64,000 nt of DNA, taken from NCBI RefSeq assembly GCF_006442205.1, contig NZ_VFVR01000008.1:272218-336217 (forward strand). Reading direction: 5' to 3'. A model generated the notes under the pieces. The model ran no database searches. It was not told the origin of the DNA and was given only the letters and a program-made list of their open reading frames with translations. The position numbers were made by a program, and so were the translations under genes. Below, in pieces: positions 7,483 through 16,376 of this stretch. The first letter of the stretch is position 1, and each line of letters begins with the position of its first letter. The DNA is from Mesorhizobium sp. B2-3-12. Its GTDB lineage: Bacteria > Pseudomonadota > Alphaproteobacteria > Rhizobiales > Rhizobiaceae.

Positions 7483-8376
7483 ATGGGGCGCGCAACACTG
7501 ATCGGCTTTTCGGCGGTCGCCATGTGGGCGCTGCTGGCATTGCTTACCGACGCGTCCGGAAAGGTTCCGCCTTTCCTGTTATCGGCGATCACCTTCTCGA
7601 TCGGCACCGGGGTCGGGCTGATCGCGCGGCTGGTCATGCCGGCTGCCGGCAAGAGCCAGAAGATCCCACCGCAAGTGTGGCTGATCGGCATTGCCGGCCT
7701 GTTCGGCTACCATTTCTTCTATTTCACCGCGTTGCGCAACGCGCCGGCGGTGGAGGCAAGCCTGATCGCCTATCTCTGGCCGCTGCTGATCGTGCTTGGG
7801 TCGGCACTGATGCCGGGCGAAAAACTGGCCTGGAACCATGTCGTCGGCGCGTTGCTCGGCCTTGCCGGCACCGTGCTGATCGTCACCAAGGGGGGCGGCA
7901 TCGCTTTCGATGCCCGCTATGTCTTCGGCTATGCCATGGCCGCGGTCTGCGCCGTGCTGTGGTCGTCCTATTCGCTGTTGTCGCGGCGCTTTCCTTCGGT
8001 GCCGACAAGCATCGTCACCTGGTTCTGCGCGGCGACCGCCGTGCTGTCGCTCGTCTGCCATCTGGCTCTGGAACAAACGGTTCTGCCTGAAGGCGTCGGC
8101 CAGTGGCTGGCCGTGCTCGGGCTCGGCCTGATGCCGGTGGGTGCCGCCTTCTATGCCTGGGACATCGGTGTCAAGCGCGGCAACATCCAGGTGCTGGGCG
8201 CGGCAAGCTACGCGGCGCCGCTTCTGTCGACGCTGGTGCTGATCGCGGCCGGCGTCGCCGAGCCGTCGCCGCGCATCCTCGCCGCCTGCCTGCTCATCAC
8301 CGGGGGCGCGGTCCTCGCGGCAAAGTCGCTGTTCCAGCGCAAGCCGGATGTCGCCGAGAGTGGGGTCAAGGCGTGA
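7483..8376 (+). CDS. EamA/DMT-superfamily transporter
   Basis: About 297 residues with ten hydrophobic helices in two EamA halves (first half begins LIGFSAVAMWALLALL; second half near YVFGYAMAAVCAVLWSSYSL). The YddG-like features suggest an exporter of amino acids or similar metabolites, but the substrate is unknown. Two in-frame ATGs stand in almost identical contexts 24 bp apart: 7459 and 7483, each followed by GGGGCGCGC. The second is preferred because GGAGA lies 6 bp ahead of it, but the first also has a GGGA and would add eight residues. The stop overlaps the next start. Confidence 0.8.
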   Translation: MGRATLIGFSAVAMWALLALLTDASGKVPPFLLSAITFSIGTGVGLIARLVMPAAGKSQKIPPQVWLIGIAGLFGYHFFYFTALRNAPAVEASLIAYLWPLLIVLGSALMPGEKLAWNHVVGALLGLAGTVLIVTKGGGIAFDARYVFGYAMAAVCAVLWSSYSLLSRRFPSVPTSIVTWFCAATAVLSLVCHLALEQTVLPEGVGQWLAVLGLGLMPVGAAFYAWDIGVKRGNIQVLGAASYAAPLLSTLVLIAAGVAEPSPRILAACLLITGGAVLAAKSLFQRKPDVAESGVKA

Positions 8377-9047
8377 TGATGCCGTTCCCGGGTGGCATCG
8401 ATGCCAATGCCAACGCGACGCTGATCTTTTCGCTGGTGGCGGCGGTGATCTACGCCTTCACTTCGGGCATGCCGCCAACGCTTGCCCGCTCGGCGGCAAA
8501 GACGCTCTCGGTGACGATGCTCGCCGTGCTCTCGGCAATGCAAGGCGGTCCGCTGCTGCTGATCGCCGCGCTTGCGCTCAGCGCCATCGGTGACGCCTTC
8601 CTGTCGCGGGACGGTGAAAAGGCGTTTCTGGGCGGGCTGGGCAGCTTTCTCCTCGCCCATATCGTCTATATCGCGCTGTTCCTGCGCAGCGGCGCGGGGA
8701 TGTCGGTACTCGGCTCCGAGCCCTGGCGTGGGGCAATCGCGCTGGCGATGGCCGTGTTTGCGATTGTCATGCTGGCCGCGCTCTGGCGCCGCGTTGGTCC
8801 CGGCTTGCGTATACCGATCGCCTTCTACGTCGTGGCGATCCTGTCGATGGGCATGTCGGTGCTAACGACAGGCAATGTCTGGCTTATCGGCGGCGCCATC
8901 CTGTTCATGGCATCCGACGGGGTGCTTGCCGCGGAGAAATTCCTGATAGCCGCAATCTCGCCGCACCGCGCCTGGATGCGTCTTGCCGTCTGGGTGCTTT
9001 ATTACGCCGCCCAGCTTGCGATTACTCTGGGTTTCCTGCTGGGTTAG
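8376..9047 (+). CDS. YhhN family (lysoplasmalogenase-like) membrane protein
   Basis: A 223-residue membrane protein with about eight helices. The family motif region GDAFLSRDGEKAFLGGLGSFLLAH and the C-terminal MASDGVLAAEKFL match YhhN/TMEM86 proteins, some of which hydrolyse the vinyl ether bond of lysoplasmalogens. Activity in this organism is not established. The ATG at 8376 shares one base with the TGA of the EamA gene, so translation is probably coupled. Its TAG overlaps the stop of the convergent cupin gene by 3 bp. Confidence 0.8.
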   Translation: MMPFPGGIDANANATLIFSLVAAVIYAFTSGMPPTLARSAAKTLSVTMLAVLSAMQGGPLLLIAALALSAIGDAFLSRDGEKAFLGGLGSFLLAHIVYIALFLRSGAGMSVLGSEPWRGAIALAMAVFAIVMLAALWRRVGPGLRIPIAFYVVAILSMGMSVLTTGNVWLIGGAILFMASDGVLAAEKFLIAAISPHRAWMRLAVWVLYYAAQLAITLGFLLG

Positions 9048-9463
9048 GGCTGCCAACCCGGCTCGGCCAGTTCGAAGGCGGCGAAATCGAAACCCGGCGC
9101 GACGGTGCAGCCGACCAGCGTCCATTCGCCCAAGGTGCGCGCCGATTGCCACCAGCCCGCCGGCACGACGATCTGCGGCCGTTCGCCCGCCGCGAGTTCG
9201 ATGCCGAGAACCTGCTCGATGATGGCGCCGCCTTCCTCCCAAATCGACAGCGCCAGCGGCGCGCCGGCGTGGAAATGCCAGACCTCGGCGGCATCCCTGA
9301 CCCGATGCCAGGCCGAAACCTGGTGCTGTTCCAGCAGGAAATAGATGGCGGTCGAATGTCCGCGCGCACCGCCGGCTTCATCGCGAAAGGTCTGCGTATA
9401 CCAGCCGCCTTCCGGATGCGGTTGCAGTCCCAGTGTCGCGATGATTTCCGCCGAGCTGTTCAT
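9044..9463 (-). CDS. Cupin domain protein (DUF985)
   Basis: A 139-residue cupin starting at ATG 9463 (MNSSAEIIATLGLQPHPEGG). The PHPEGGWY opening, FLLEQHQVSAWHRV, and WHFHAGAPL are characteristic of DUF985 cupins; the His residues are the likely metal or ligand contacts of the beta-barrel. The reaction is unknown. An upstream open extension to 9616 overlaps gloB and is rejected. It lies 22 bp downstream of gloB on the same strand and is probably co-transcribed with it. Confidence 0.85.
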   Translation of the reverse strand: MNSSAEIIATLGLQPHPEGGWYTQTFRDEAGGARGHSTAIYFLLEQHQVSAWHRVRDAAEVWHFHAGAPLALSIWEEGGAIIEQVLGIELAAGERPQIVVPAGWWQSARTLGEWTLVGCTVAPGFDFAAFELAEPGWQP

Positions 9464-9485
9464 CGGGCGAAGGCTAGCATGAGGC

Positions 9486-10253
9486 TCAGAAATTGTCCTT
9501 GCGCTTGCGGATCTCGGCGAACACCTCGGCATCCCCGGCCTTTTCCATGCCCAGATGCTTGCGGATTGCCGGGTCGTGCCAGCGCAGGAAGGGGTTGGTC
9601 GACAGTTCCTCGCCAATCGTCGTCGGCAGCGTCGGCTTGTTGTCGACCCGCAGCGCCTCGATCCGGGCGGCGCGCTCCTTCAAGGCCGAATTGGTGGGGT
9701 CGACGGTCAGCGCGAAACGGGCGTTGGCGAGCGTGTATTCGTGGCCGCAATAGATGGTGGTCTCGGCGGGAAGGGCGGCGAGCTTCTTCAGGGATTCATA
9801 CATCACCGGCGGCTTGCATTCGAACAGCCGCCCGCAACCCAGCGCAAACAGCGTGTCGGCGGTGAACGCCACTTTCGATGCCGGCAGATAATAGGAGACA
9901 TGGCCGGCGGTATGCCCGGGCGTGGCGATCACCTCGATGCGCTCATCGCCGAGATGAAGGACGGAGCCTTCCTCGACCGTTTCGTCGATGCCGGGAATCC
10001 TGGCCTTTTCCGCTTCCGGGCCGACGATACGCAGCTTGAAGCGCTCCTTGAGCGCCAGGTTGGCCTCGACGTGATCCATATGATGGTGCGTGGTCAGGAT
10101 GACGGTCGGTGTCCAGCCGGTGCGCTTGACGGCGGCCAGGATCGGCGCTTCCTCGGGCGCGTCGATGATCGCGGTCTGCCCGCTTTTGGCATCATGCACC
10201 AGCACGCCGAAATTATCGGTGCGGCACATGAATTGTTCGATCTCGACCGGCAT
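9486..10253 (-). CDS. gloB: Hydroxyacylglutathione hydrolase (glyoxalase II)
   Basis: A 255-residue metallo-beta-lactamase-fold enzyme, the usual length for glyoxalase II. The metal motif THHHMDH lies near residue 57, with GHTAGHVSYY near residue 115 and a C-terminal YCGHEYT near 172 providing further ligands. It hydrolyses S-lactoylglutathione to lactate and glutathione in methylglyoxal detoxification. ATG 10253 (MPVEIEQFMC) fits the family start. It is divergent from the methyltransferase gene and followed by the DUF985 cupin. Confidence 0.93.
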   Translation of the reverse strand: MPVEIEQFMCRTDNFGVLVHDAKSGQTAIIDAPEEAPILAAVKRTGWTPTVILTTHHHMDHVEANLALKERFKLRIVGPEAEKARIPGIDETVEEGSVLHLGDERIEVIATPGHTAGHVSYYLPASKVAFTADTLFALGCGRLFECKPPVMYESLKKLAALPAETTIYCGHEYTLANARFALTVDPTNSALKERAARIEALRVDNKPTLPTTIGEELSTNPFLRWHDPAIRKHLGMEKAGDAEVFAEIRKRKDNF

Positions 10254-10393
10254 TGCGTCACTCCAGCTTGTCGCCGCAGACATAGGGCGCCGGCGCGCGG
10301 ATGTCACCACGGGATGAAGAATGTCATTTGAGATGACGAGCACACCGGCGCGCCTTTGTTGAATCCGGCCGATATCACCGCTACATCCCTGAC

Positions 10394-11170
10394 ATGCATT
10401 CCGACATCGTCGACCTCCGCTCCTTTTATTCGACAGCGCTCGGCCGGTTCGCCGAGCGCTCGATCACCATGGCGCTGTCGTCGATATGGGCCACGGTGCC
10501 CAATGAGCGGCTGGTCGGCCTTGGCTATACCTTGCCCTGGCTGGAGCGCTTCGGCACCGACGCCGAGCGCGTCTTCGCCTTCATGCCGGCGACCCAGGGC
10601 GCCGTGGTCTGGCCGGCGACCGGGCCGGCGGCGACGGCGCTGGTCTTCGACGAGGAACTGCCGCTGGTCGATTCCTGCATCGACCGCATGCTGCTTGTCC
10701 ATTCGCTTGAGCATGTCGAGAATCCGCGCGAGACGCTGAACGAAATCTGGCGGGTGTTGTCGCCGGCCGGGCGCGTTGTCATCGTCGTGCCCAACCGGCG
10801 CGGTGTCTGGGCGCGCTTCGAACACACGCCGTTCGGCAACGGCCGGCCTTTCTCACGCGGGCAACTCACCGAATTGCTGCGCGAGGCGAATTTCACGCCG
10901 GCCGCCTGGTCAGATGCCCTGTTCTTCCCGCCATCGCGGCGGCGCTTCATGATGCGCTTCCACAATGTGCTGGAGCGCGCCGGCCGACGGCTGTGGCCGA
11001 TCTTTTCCGGTGTCATCGTCGTGGAGGCGCAGAAGCGGCTTTATCAGGGCGTGCCGGTGGTCCAGCGTGCGTCCCGTCGCGTCTTCGTGCCGGTGCTGTC
11101 GCCACATGGCGCGACGCGGCTTGGCCGTCGGACCGAGGGATTGCCGGCTCGGCAAGTGACACCTTCGTGA
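10394..11170 (+). CDS. SAM-dependent methyltransferase-like protein
   Basis: A 258-residue protein with a class I methyltransferase core: VGLGYTLPWLERFG replaces the classic glycine-rich loop, CIDRMLLVHSLEHVENP is the acidic-loop region, and EIWRVLSPAGRVVIVVPNRR is the typical post-motif II strand. The C-terminal third is basic and less conserved. The substrate is unknown. It is transcribed divergently from gloB with a 140-bp intergenic region, a pairing that recurs in Rhizobiales. The loop I degeneracy leaves catalytic activity uncertain. Confidence 0.75.
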   Translation: MHSDIVDLRSFYSTALGRFAERSITMALSSIWATVPNERLVGLGYTLPWLERFGTDAERVFAFMPATQGAVVWPATGPAATALVFDEELPLVDSCIDRMLLVHSLEHVENPRETLNEIWRVLSPAGRVVIVVPNRRGVWARFEHTPFGNGRPFSRGQLTELLREANFTPAAWSDALFFPPSRRRFMMRFHNVLERAGRRLWPIFSGVIVVEAQKRLYQGVPVVQRASRRVFVPVLSPHGATRLGRRTEGLPARQVTPS

Positions 11171-11307
11171 TCGCTATGGAAACTTGCATCGCCCGGCGTC
11201 TTTCCGACCTATCTGTCGTGCTGGGCTCGCAAAGTGGCTGAGGAGCTGCCGCCGTCGGCTCTCTTCATCCGGTTTCAGCTTCGCTCCTGAACGCAAGGAC
11301 CTCGGCC

Positions 11308-13122
11308 ATGGCTGATCAATTGGACAATCAGGCCGCCGTTCAGCCGGCCGTGGCCAGCAGCCTGCGCGATCAGGTGGCGACGATTCGGCGCGCGCTGATC
11401 GGCTCGCCGGTTCGCAAGTGGTTGCTGTGGACGTCGCTCGGCATCATGGCCGTCATCATCGCGACGTCGATCGGCCAGGTCTTGCTCAACCGCTGGAACC
11501 AGCCCTTCTACGACGCGCTCGCGCGCCGCGACATGGCGGCCTTCCTGCACCAGCTCATGGTCTTTGCCATGATCGCCGGCGGATTGCTGGTGCTCAATAT
11601 CGGCCAGACCTGGCTCAACCAGATGATCCGGCTGAAGTTGCGCGAAGCGCTGACGCTGGACCTGATCGACCAGTGGATGCGGCCAGCGCGTGCTTTCCGG
11701 CTGGCCAATGCCGGCGCCATCGGCGTCAATCCCGACCAGCGCATGCAGCAGGATGCCGCGCATCTGTCGGACCTGTCGACCGATCTTGGTGTCGGCCTGC
11801 TGCAGTCGTTCATCCTGCTCGTGTCTTTCGTGGGAGTGCTTTGGGAGCTGTCTTCGGGCTTCGTGTTCCATGTCGGCGGCTGGGCGCTGGCGATACCAGG
11901 CTACATGGTCTGGGCGGCGTTTATCTATGCCGGCACCGCCTCCTGGCTGAGCTGGCTGGTTGGCCGGCCGCTCATCCGTCTCAACAGCGACCGCTATACG
12001 CGCGAGGCGGAGCTGCGCTCCTCGATGGTGCGCGTCAACGAGAACGTCGATGCCATCGCGCTGTACCGGGGTGAGAATGACGCCAGGCGACGGCTCGAAC
12101 TCGACCTTGGCACGGTGCTGGGTGCCATGCGGCGCATCTACACCGCCCAGATCAACCTGTCCTGGGTAACCGACACCTATGGCTGGATCACCGTCGTGGC
12201 GCCGATCCTGGTTGCCTCGCCGGTCTATTTCTCGGGCGATATCAGCTTTGGCGGGCTGATGATGGCGGTCGGCGCCTTCAATCAGGTGCATTCGTCGTTG
12301 CGCTGGTTCATCAACAACATCGGCAGCATCGCCGACTGGCGTGCCACGCTGATGCGGGTCGCCGACTTCCGCATCGCACTCGATGAAACCGATGTGCTGC
12401 ACGACAAGGAGAAGCGTATCGCCTTCGATGAAAACGCCAATGGCAGCCTGACCTTCGAGAAACTCCAGGTGGCCTCGCCGGAGGGCTGCACAACGCTCTC
12501 CGACCAGCACGTCGAAATCCACGTCGGCGAGCGCGTGATGATCACAGGCGAGCCGGGCGCGGGAAAGACGCTGTTCTTCCGCGCCATTGCTGGACTGTGG
12601 CCATGGGGAAGCGGGAAGATCGGCATGCCGGGGGGAGAAGCCCCCATCTTCGTGCCTCGTGTCCCGTATTTCCCGGTCGGCACGCTGCGCGAAGTGCTAG
12701 CCCATCCCTATGGTGTCGCTCCCGCAAGCGATGCCGAAATTTCGGCGGTGCTTGCCGAAGTCGGCCTCGAGCGGCTGTCGTCCTCGCTCGACCGGTCGGC
12801 CCGCTGGGAGCGTGAGTTGGGCGATGACGAACAGCGATCGCTCGCCTTTGCCAGGCTTGCGCTGCGAAAGCCGAAATGGGTGATCATCGATGAAGCGATG
12901 GATGCGTTCGACGGCCCGTCCCTCAGGCGTGTGCTGTCGCTCATGGACAAACATCTGAAGGGTGCGGCGATCATCAATATCGGGCGCGGCCTGCACAACA
13001 ATCAGTTCTTTCCGCGCTCGCTGACGATCGTCAAGGATACCGGGGCGCCGGCGCTTAGACCCGCCCGCGTCAGGGCAGGCGCCATCGAACCGCCGCCGGT
13101 CGCTGCCCGGCGCAAGAAATAA
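11308..13122 (+). CDS. ABC transporter, fused permease/ATPase (SbmA/BacA-YddA type)
   Basis: A 604-residue half-transporter. The N-terminal half (residues about 35-350) has around six helices and the family segment NRWNQPFYDALARRD, typical of SbmA/BacA and YddA membrane domains (ABC_membrane_2). The C-terminal ATPase has Walker A GEPGAGKT near residue 414 and Walker B WVIIDEA near 528. The ABC signature is unusual, reading LGDDEQ where LSxGEQ is expected. BacA-like proteins import peptides or export very-long-chain fatty acids; the substrate here is unknown. It stands alone, with 137 bp upstream and a DUF1194 gene downstream. Confidence 0.85.
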   Translation: MADQLDNQAAVQPAVASSLRDQVATIRRALIGSPVRKWLLWTSLGIMAVIIATSIGQVLLNRWNQPFYDALARRDMAAFLHQLMVFAMIAGGLLVLNIGQTWLNQMIRLKLREALTLDLIDQWMRPARAFRLANAGAIGVNPDQRMQQDAAHLSDLSTDLGVGLLQSFILLVSFVGVLWELSSGFVFHVGGWALAIPGYMVWAAFIYAGTASWLSWLVGRPLIRLNSDRYTREAELRSSMVRVNENVDAIALYRGENDARRRLELDLGTVLGAMRRIYTAQINLSWVTDTYGWITVVAPILVASPVYFSGDISFGGLMMAVGAFNQVHSSLRWFINNIGSIADWRATLMRVADFRIALDETDVLHDKEKRIAFDENANGSLTFEKLQVASPEGCTTLSDQHVEIHVGERVMITGEPGAGKTLFFRAIAGLWPWGSGKIGMPGGEAPIFVPRVPYFPVGTLREVLAHPYGVAPASDAEISAVLAEVGLERLSSSLDRSARWERELGDDEQRSLAFARLALRKPKWVIIDEAMDAFDGPSLRRVLSLMDKHLKGAAIINIGRGLHNNQFFPRSLTIVKDTGAPALRPARVRAGAIEPPPVAARRKK

Positions 13123-13211
13123 CACGGCCGGCACTCGGACCGACCGGGCGCGCAGCCGCAAGCTTTATTTCGCCGTGATCGCAGGCGACGGTCGCGATCG
13201 AAACATCGCTC

Positions 13212-14024
13212 GTGCTGGCCATGCTTGATACAATGAGCCTGCTTGCCTGCCTGACTTGCGCCGAGGCCGCTCCGGTTCCTTCGGCGCCGGACAGGCTGGC
13301 CGTCGACGTCGAATTGGTGCTGGCGGTCGATATCTCGCTGTCGATGGACGAGACCGAGTTCGCCCTGCAACGCGCCGGCTATGTCGAGGCGCTGCGGCAC
13401 GCCGATTTCATCCAGGCCGTCCGTTCCGGCCATACCGGGCGCATCGCGCTCGCCTATTTCGAGTGGGCCGGCACGGTGCGCGACGACGCGGTCATCGGCT
13501 GGCAGATCATCGACAGCGCCAAGAGTGCCAACGATTTTGCCGACAAGCTCGCGACCCGCCCTTTCCGGAGTTTCCGCGGCACCTCGATTTCAACTGCGCT
13601 TGCCTTCGGGACCGAGCTTTTCGACGGCACCAGTTTCGTGGGCGAACGCAGCGTCATCGACATATCCGGCGACGGGCCGAACAATATCGGGCCGCCGGTC
13701 ACCGCGACGCGCGATGCGGCCATTGCCAAGGGCATCGTCATCAACGGCCTGCCGATCCTGATCAAGCCATCGCCGACATTCAGCCATCTCGACCAGTATT
13801 ATGCCCAGTGCGTGACCGGTGGACCCGGTTCCTTCGTGCTGCCGATCCACGCCGCCGCCGAATTCTCGACGGCGATCCGGCGCAAGCTGATCCTCGAGGT
13901 CAGCGGCATTCAGGACACGCCCAAAATCACGCCCGTCAACATGGACGCGCCGGTCGACTGTCTTCTGGGTGAGCGGGACCGGCGGTTCCTGTCGGATCCC
14001 TATTTCCCGGAGCTGGATCGATAG
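13212..14024 (+). CDS. DUF1194 secreted VWA-like protein
   Basis: About 270 residues. The start is uncertain: GTG 13212, ATG 13221 or ATG 13233 are all in frame and none has a strong Shine-Dalgarno; each leaves a short hydrophobic leader ending near AEA, so export is probable. The body carries VLAVDISLSMDE, a MIDAS-type DxSxS motif of von Willebrand A domains, and VIDISGDGPNN, diagnostic of DUF1194. The function is unknown. Its TAG coincides with the first bases of a rhizobial repeat element (14022 onward). Confidence 0.8.
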   Translation: MLAMLDTMSLLACLTCAEAAPVPSAPDRLAVDVELVLAVDISLSMDETEFALQRAGYVEALRHADFIQAVRSGHTGRIALAYFEWAGTVRDDAVIGWQIIDSAKSANDFADKLATRPFRSFRGTSISTALAFGTELFDGTSFVGERSVIDISGDGPNNIGPPVTATRDAAIAKGIVINGLPILIKPSPTFSHLDQYYAQCVTGGPGSFVLPIHAAAEFSTAIRRKLILEVSGIQDTPKITPVNMDAPVDCLLGERDRRFLSDPYFPELDR

Positions 14025-14150
14025 AGCGGTTCAGCGTTTAATAGAAACGCCGAACCGCTCTAACTCTTTGTTTCCACGCAATTCCCAAGGGGAAGCGCTA
14101 CGCGCTTCTCCCGGGAAAACCGTTACACGCTTTTCCTGGAATTGCTCTAG
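14022..14150. repeat. Composite rhizobial intergenic repeat, copy A
   Basis: TAGAGCGGTTCAGCGTTT (14022-14039) is repeated inverted as AAACGCCGAACCGCTCTA (14045-14062) with one mismatch. A second inverted pair, GCAATTCC (14078-14085) and GGAATTGC (14138-14145), brackets a small hairpin around AAGCGC-TAC-GCGCTT. A diverged relative lies at 58246-58346. The element lies between the convergent DUF1194 and glycosyltransferase genes and could act as a terminator on both strands. Confidence 0.7.
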
Positions 14151-14163
14151 GCCTGGCCGTGGT

Positions 14164-15081
14164 TCAGGCAGGCCGGGCGCCGCGTTCGTCGCGGAACTTG
14201 TTGGAGAGGTCGCGCCGCCAGCGCCGGCCCTGGACATATCCGCTGACCAGTTCCGGCAAGGAGTAGCCGAGCGCCTTCGAAGAGCGATTGGCCATGTAAC
14301 CCTCGAACGCCTCCGGTATCCGGCCCCTGAGAATGTCGGCGATGATCTGCCGTGCGATCATGTAAGGCGGGATGTGCGGGTAGGAGTGGGCGATATGCGG
14401 GTGTTTGCCCATCAGGTTCGCATAGGCCTCGACGTAGCCCGCCCGGCGGCCCGAAATCGAATTCTGCGAATTGTATTTCGTCCAGTCCATATCTCCCGAC
14501 AGTTGCGCGCCGAACCGTCGCGCCAGACGCAGGAGCAATTCGCGGTCCTGCATCCGGTTGATGTCGCTGTCGTAGCCGCCAATCTCCAGCAAGGCCTCGC
14601 GGCGGGCTGATATCGCGGAGCCGGCGATGAAGATCGTCTGGGCGACGAGCGTCCGCTCCAATAGCATTGGGCTGACGAAGGTCTCGGGATTGACGCAGTT
14701 GGTGCTGCGGCTGCCCTTCCGGGAGACAAAGGAGCTGAGCAGCACCTGAAGCGCGGCATTGTCGTCGAACCAGGCCAGGGTCCGCTCGAGCCGGTGCGGC
14801 AGGTAGACGTCGTCGGAATCGAGAAATGTCACCACCGGAGCCCGCGCACGCTCGATGCCGGCATTCCTGGCGGCGTTGGCACCGCGCCATTTCGCGCCGA
14901 CATAGACCAGCCGTGGATCGCTGATGCGGGCCAGCGCGGCCGCGGTTCCATCGGTCGAACCATCGTCGACGACGATATGCTCGAAACGCGGCATGCTCTG
15001 GGAAAGCACGCTTTCGACGGCGCGGAGCACCGTTTCGCGCCGGTTGTGGGTCGGTGTGATGACCGTGATGAGGGGTGCCAT
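14164..15081 (-). CDS. Glycosyltransferase family 2
   Basis: A 305-residue GT-A enzyme starting MAPLITVITPTHNRRE at ATG 15081, chosen because AGGG lies 8 bp upstream; in-frame ATGs at 15099 and 15117 are alternatives. It shows the nucleotide-binding FEHIVVDDGSTDGT near residue 35 and the DxD-type motif FLDSDDVYLP near residue 87, followed by RMQDRELLLRLARR. It transfers a sugar from a nucleotide donor, probably to a surface polysaccharide; donor and acceptor are unknown. It lies just downstream of a second glycosyltransferase gene on the same strand. Confidence 0.88.
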   Translation of the reverse strand: MAPLITVITPTHNRRETVLRAVESVLSQSMPRFEHIVVDDGSTDGTAAALARISDPRLVYVGAKWRGANAARNAGIERARAPVVTFLDSDDVYLPHRLERTLAWFDDNAALQVLLSSFVSRKGSRSTNCVNPETFVSPMLLERTLVAQTIFIAGSAISARREALLEIGGYDSDINRMQDRELLLRLARRFGAQLSGDMDWTKYNSQNSISGRRAGYVEAYANLMGKHPHIAHSYPHIPPYMIARQIIADILRGRIPEAFEGYMANRSSKALGYSLPELVSGYVQGRRWRRDLSNKFRDERGARPA

Positions 15082-15100
15082 GTCCACAGCCCTGGCCATG

Positions 15101-16096
15101 TCAGCTATGACCCACATGAACAGGCACGAGTTCCGGCTCGTCCCGGACCAGGCCAAGCGCCATGGCCGCCTGGCCGAAAAAAACCAGCGTGCAAAAGGCC
15201 AATCCGACGACCAGGGCGAACGGAATTTGCCAGACCGGCATTCCGAGTTGCGACGCATGCGCAAGGATGCGCCCGCTTACGCGCCGGGACATCGAAAACC
15301 AGCGCCTCGTCGCTTTCAGCACGCGACCGGGACGTGACGGCGATTCCAGCGCCACATATTTCCGGTCCGCATCGCGGCCGGTGACCAGAGCGCGCCAGAA
15401 GAAAAACCGCCAGCCACGCGGGGGATAGTGGCTCGCCCGTGCATTGACCCTGACGAAATCATGTCCACTTTCCCGCAACTGGCTGGTCAGCAGCGTGCAG
15501 GAAACCTTGAAGCCATTGCTGGCGGGATAGGGGTGGCTAGCCAACCAGCTTCTGCGAAAGGCACAATTGTTGGCGTTCATCGCTCGCCTGGACGCGAAAC
15601 GCTGATCACCGTCGCGCAGCGGGAAGAACCATAGGAGGGCAAAGGTCCGAGAGGCGAAATCGTCATGGCCGAGATAGGTGTAGCCATTTACGGCAATCGT
15701 CTTGGGGTCTTCCATCGGCTTGAGGAGCGCGGACAGCCAACCATCTTCGATCACCGTGTCGGAATCGCAGAAGATGACGACGTCGCCATTTGCCAACGCA
15801 GCACCGGCATTCTTGACCTCATAATACCGGCCTCCGGGACAGGCGCTGAAAAGCATAGTCGCGGCCGTGGCAAGTTGCGGAACAAGTTCGAGGATACGGT
15901 GCTGGAGAAGCGGCGTGTCGGTGCTCTGTCCGCTGTGAACGACAATAAGCTGCGGCTTGGGATAATGGCCGTTCGTCGTCGTGCGTTCTATTTCCCGCGC
16001 CAAGGCAGTCAACGAAATGCCAATTTCGTCCTCGTTGATGGACTTGGCATTTTCCATTTCAACAACGATCGAATACGTCTGATTCTTCGGTTCCAT
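15101..16096 (-). CDS. Glycosyltransferase family 2 with C-terminal membrane helix
   Basis: About 331 residues. ATG 16096 (MEPKNQTYSIVVEMENAK) is preferred because GGGCGGGAG precedes it; ATG 16111 is possible. The GT-A domain has VIFCDSDTVIEDGWL as its DxD region and KNAGAALANGD before it. A hydrophobic C-terminal segment around FALVVGLAFCTLVFFG would anchor it in the inner membrane. Base composition is less GC-rich than in neighbouring genes. It is the first gene of a two-gene unit with the glycosyltransferase ending at 14164; the stop lies 19 bp ahead of that gene's chosen start. Confidence 0.8.
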   Translation of the reverse strand: MEPKNQTYSIVVEMENAKSINEDEIGISLTALAREIERTTTNGHYPKPQLIVVHSGQSTDTPLLQHRILELVPQLATAATMLFSACPGGRYYEVKNAGAALANGDVVIFCDSDTVIEDGWLSALLKPMEDPKTIAVNGYTYLGHDDFASRTFALLWFFPLRDGDQRFASRRAMNANNCAFRRSWLASHPYPASNGFKVSCTLLTSQLRESGHDFVRVNARASHYPPRGWRFFFWRALVTGRDADRKYVALESPSRPGRVLKATRRWFSMSRRVSGRILAHASQLGMPVWQIPFALVVGLAFCTLVFFGQAAMALGLVRDEPELVPVHVGHS

Positions 16097-16376
16097 GCTC
16101 CCGCCCAGCATCTATTCGGCGCGACGCTACAAAGAACATGTCCCTGTGTCATCACATGATGCGACGTTCAACACCTTCCGAAATGACGAATTTCTGACTT
16201 GGCGCCCCAATCGCAACACTCCTCGCGCGTCAGGAGACCTGCAAAGCCCGCACGATCGACGCTGATTCGCATATGTCGTTCTTATTATCTCGGAAGTAAT
16301 CGAATTGCGTCGTGCTCCTTGGCAATTTGCGATCGTGAAGCTGGCAACTCAGCTTTGATCGAAAGGAGTTTCGTCC

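Noticed and set aside
16112..16376. tRNA or small RNA gene
   Set aside because: I looked for cloverleaf arms and a TTC-containing T-loop and found none; the region is only a less GC-rich spacer with the DUF1330 ribosome site at its end.
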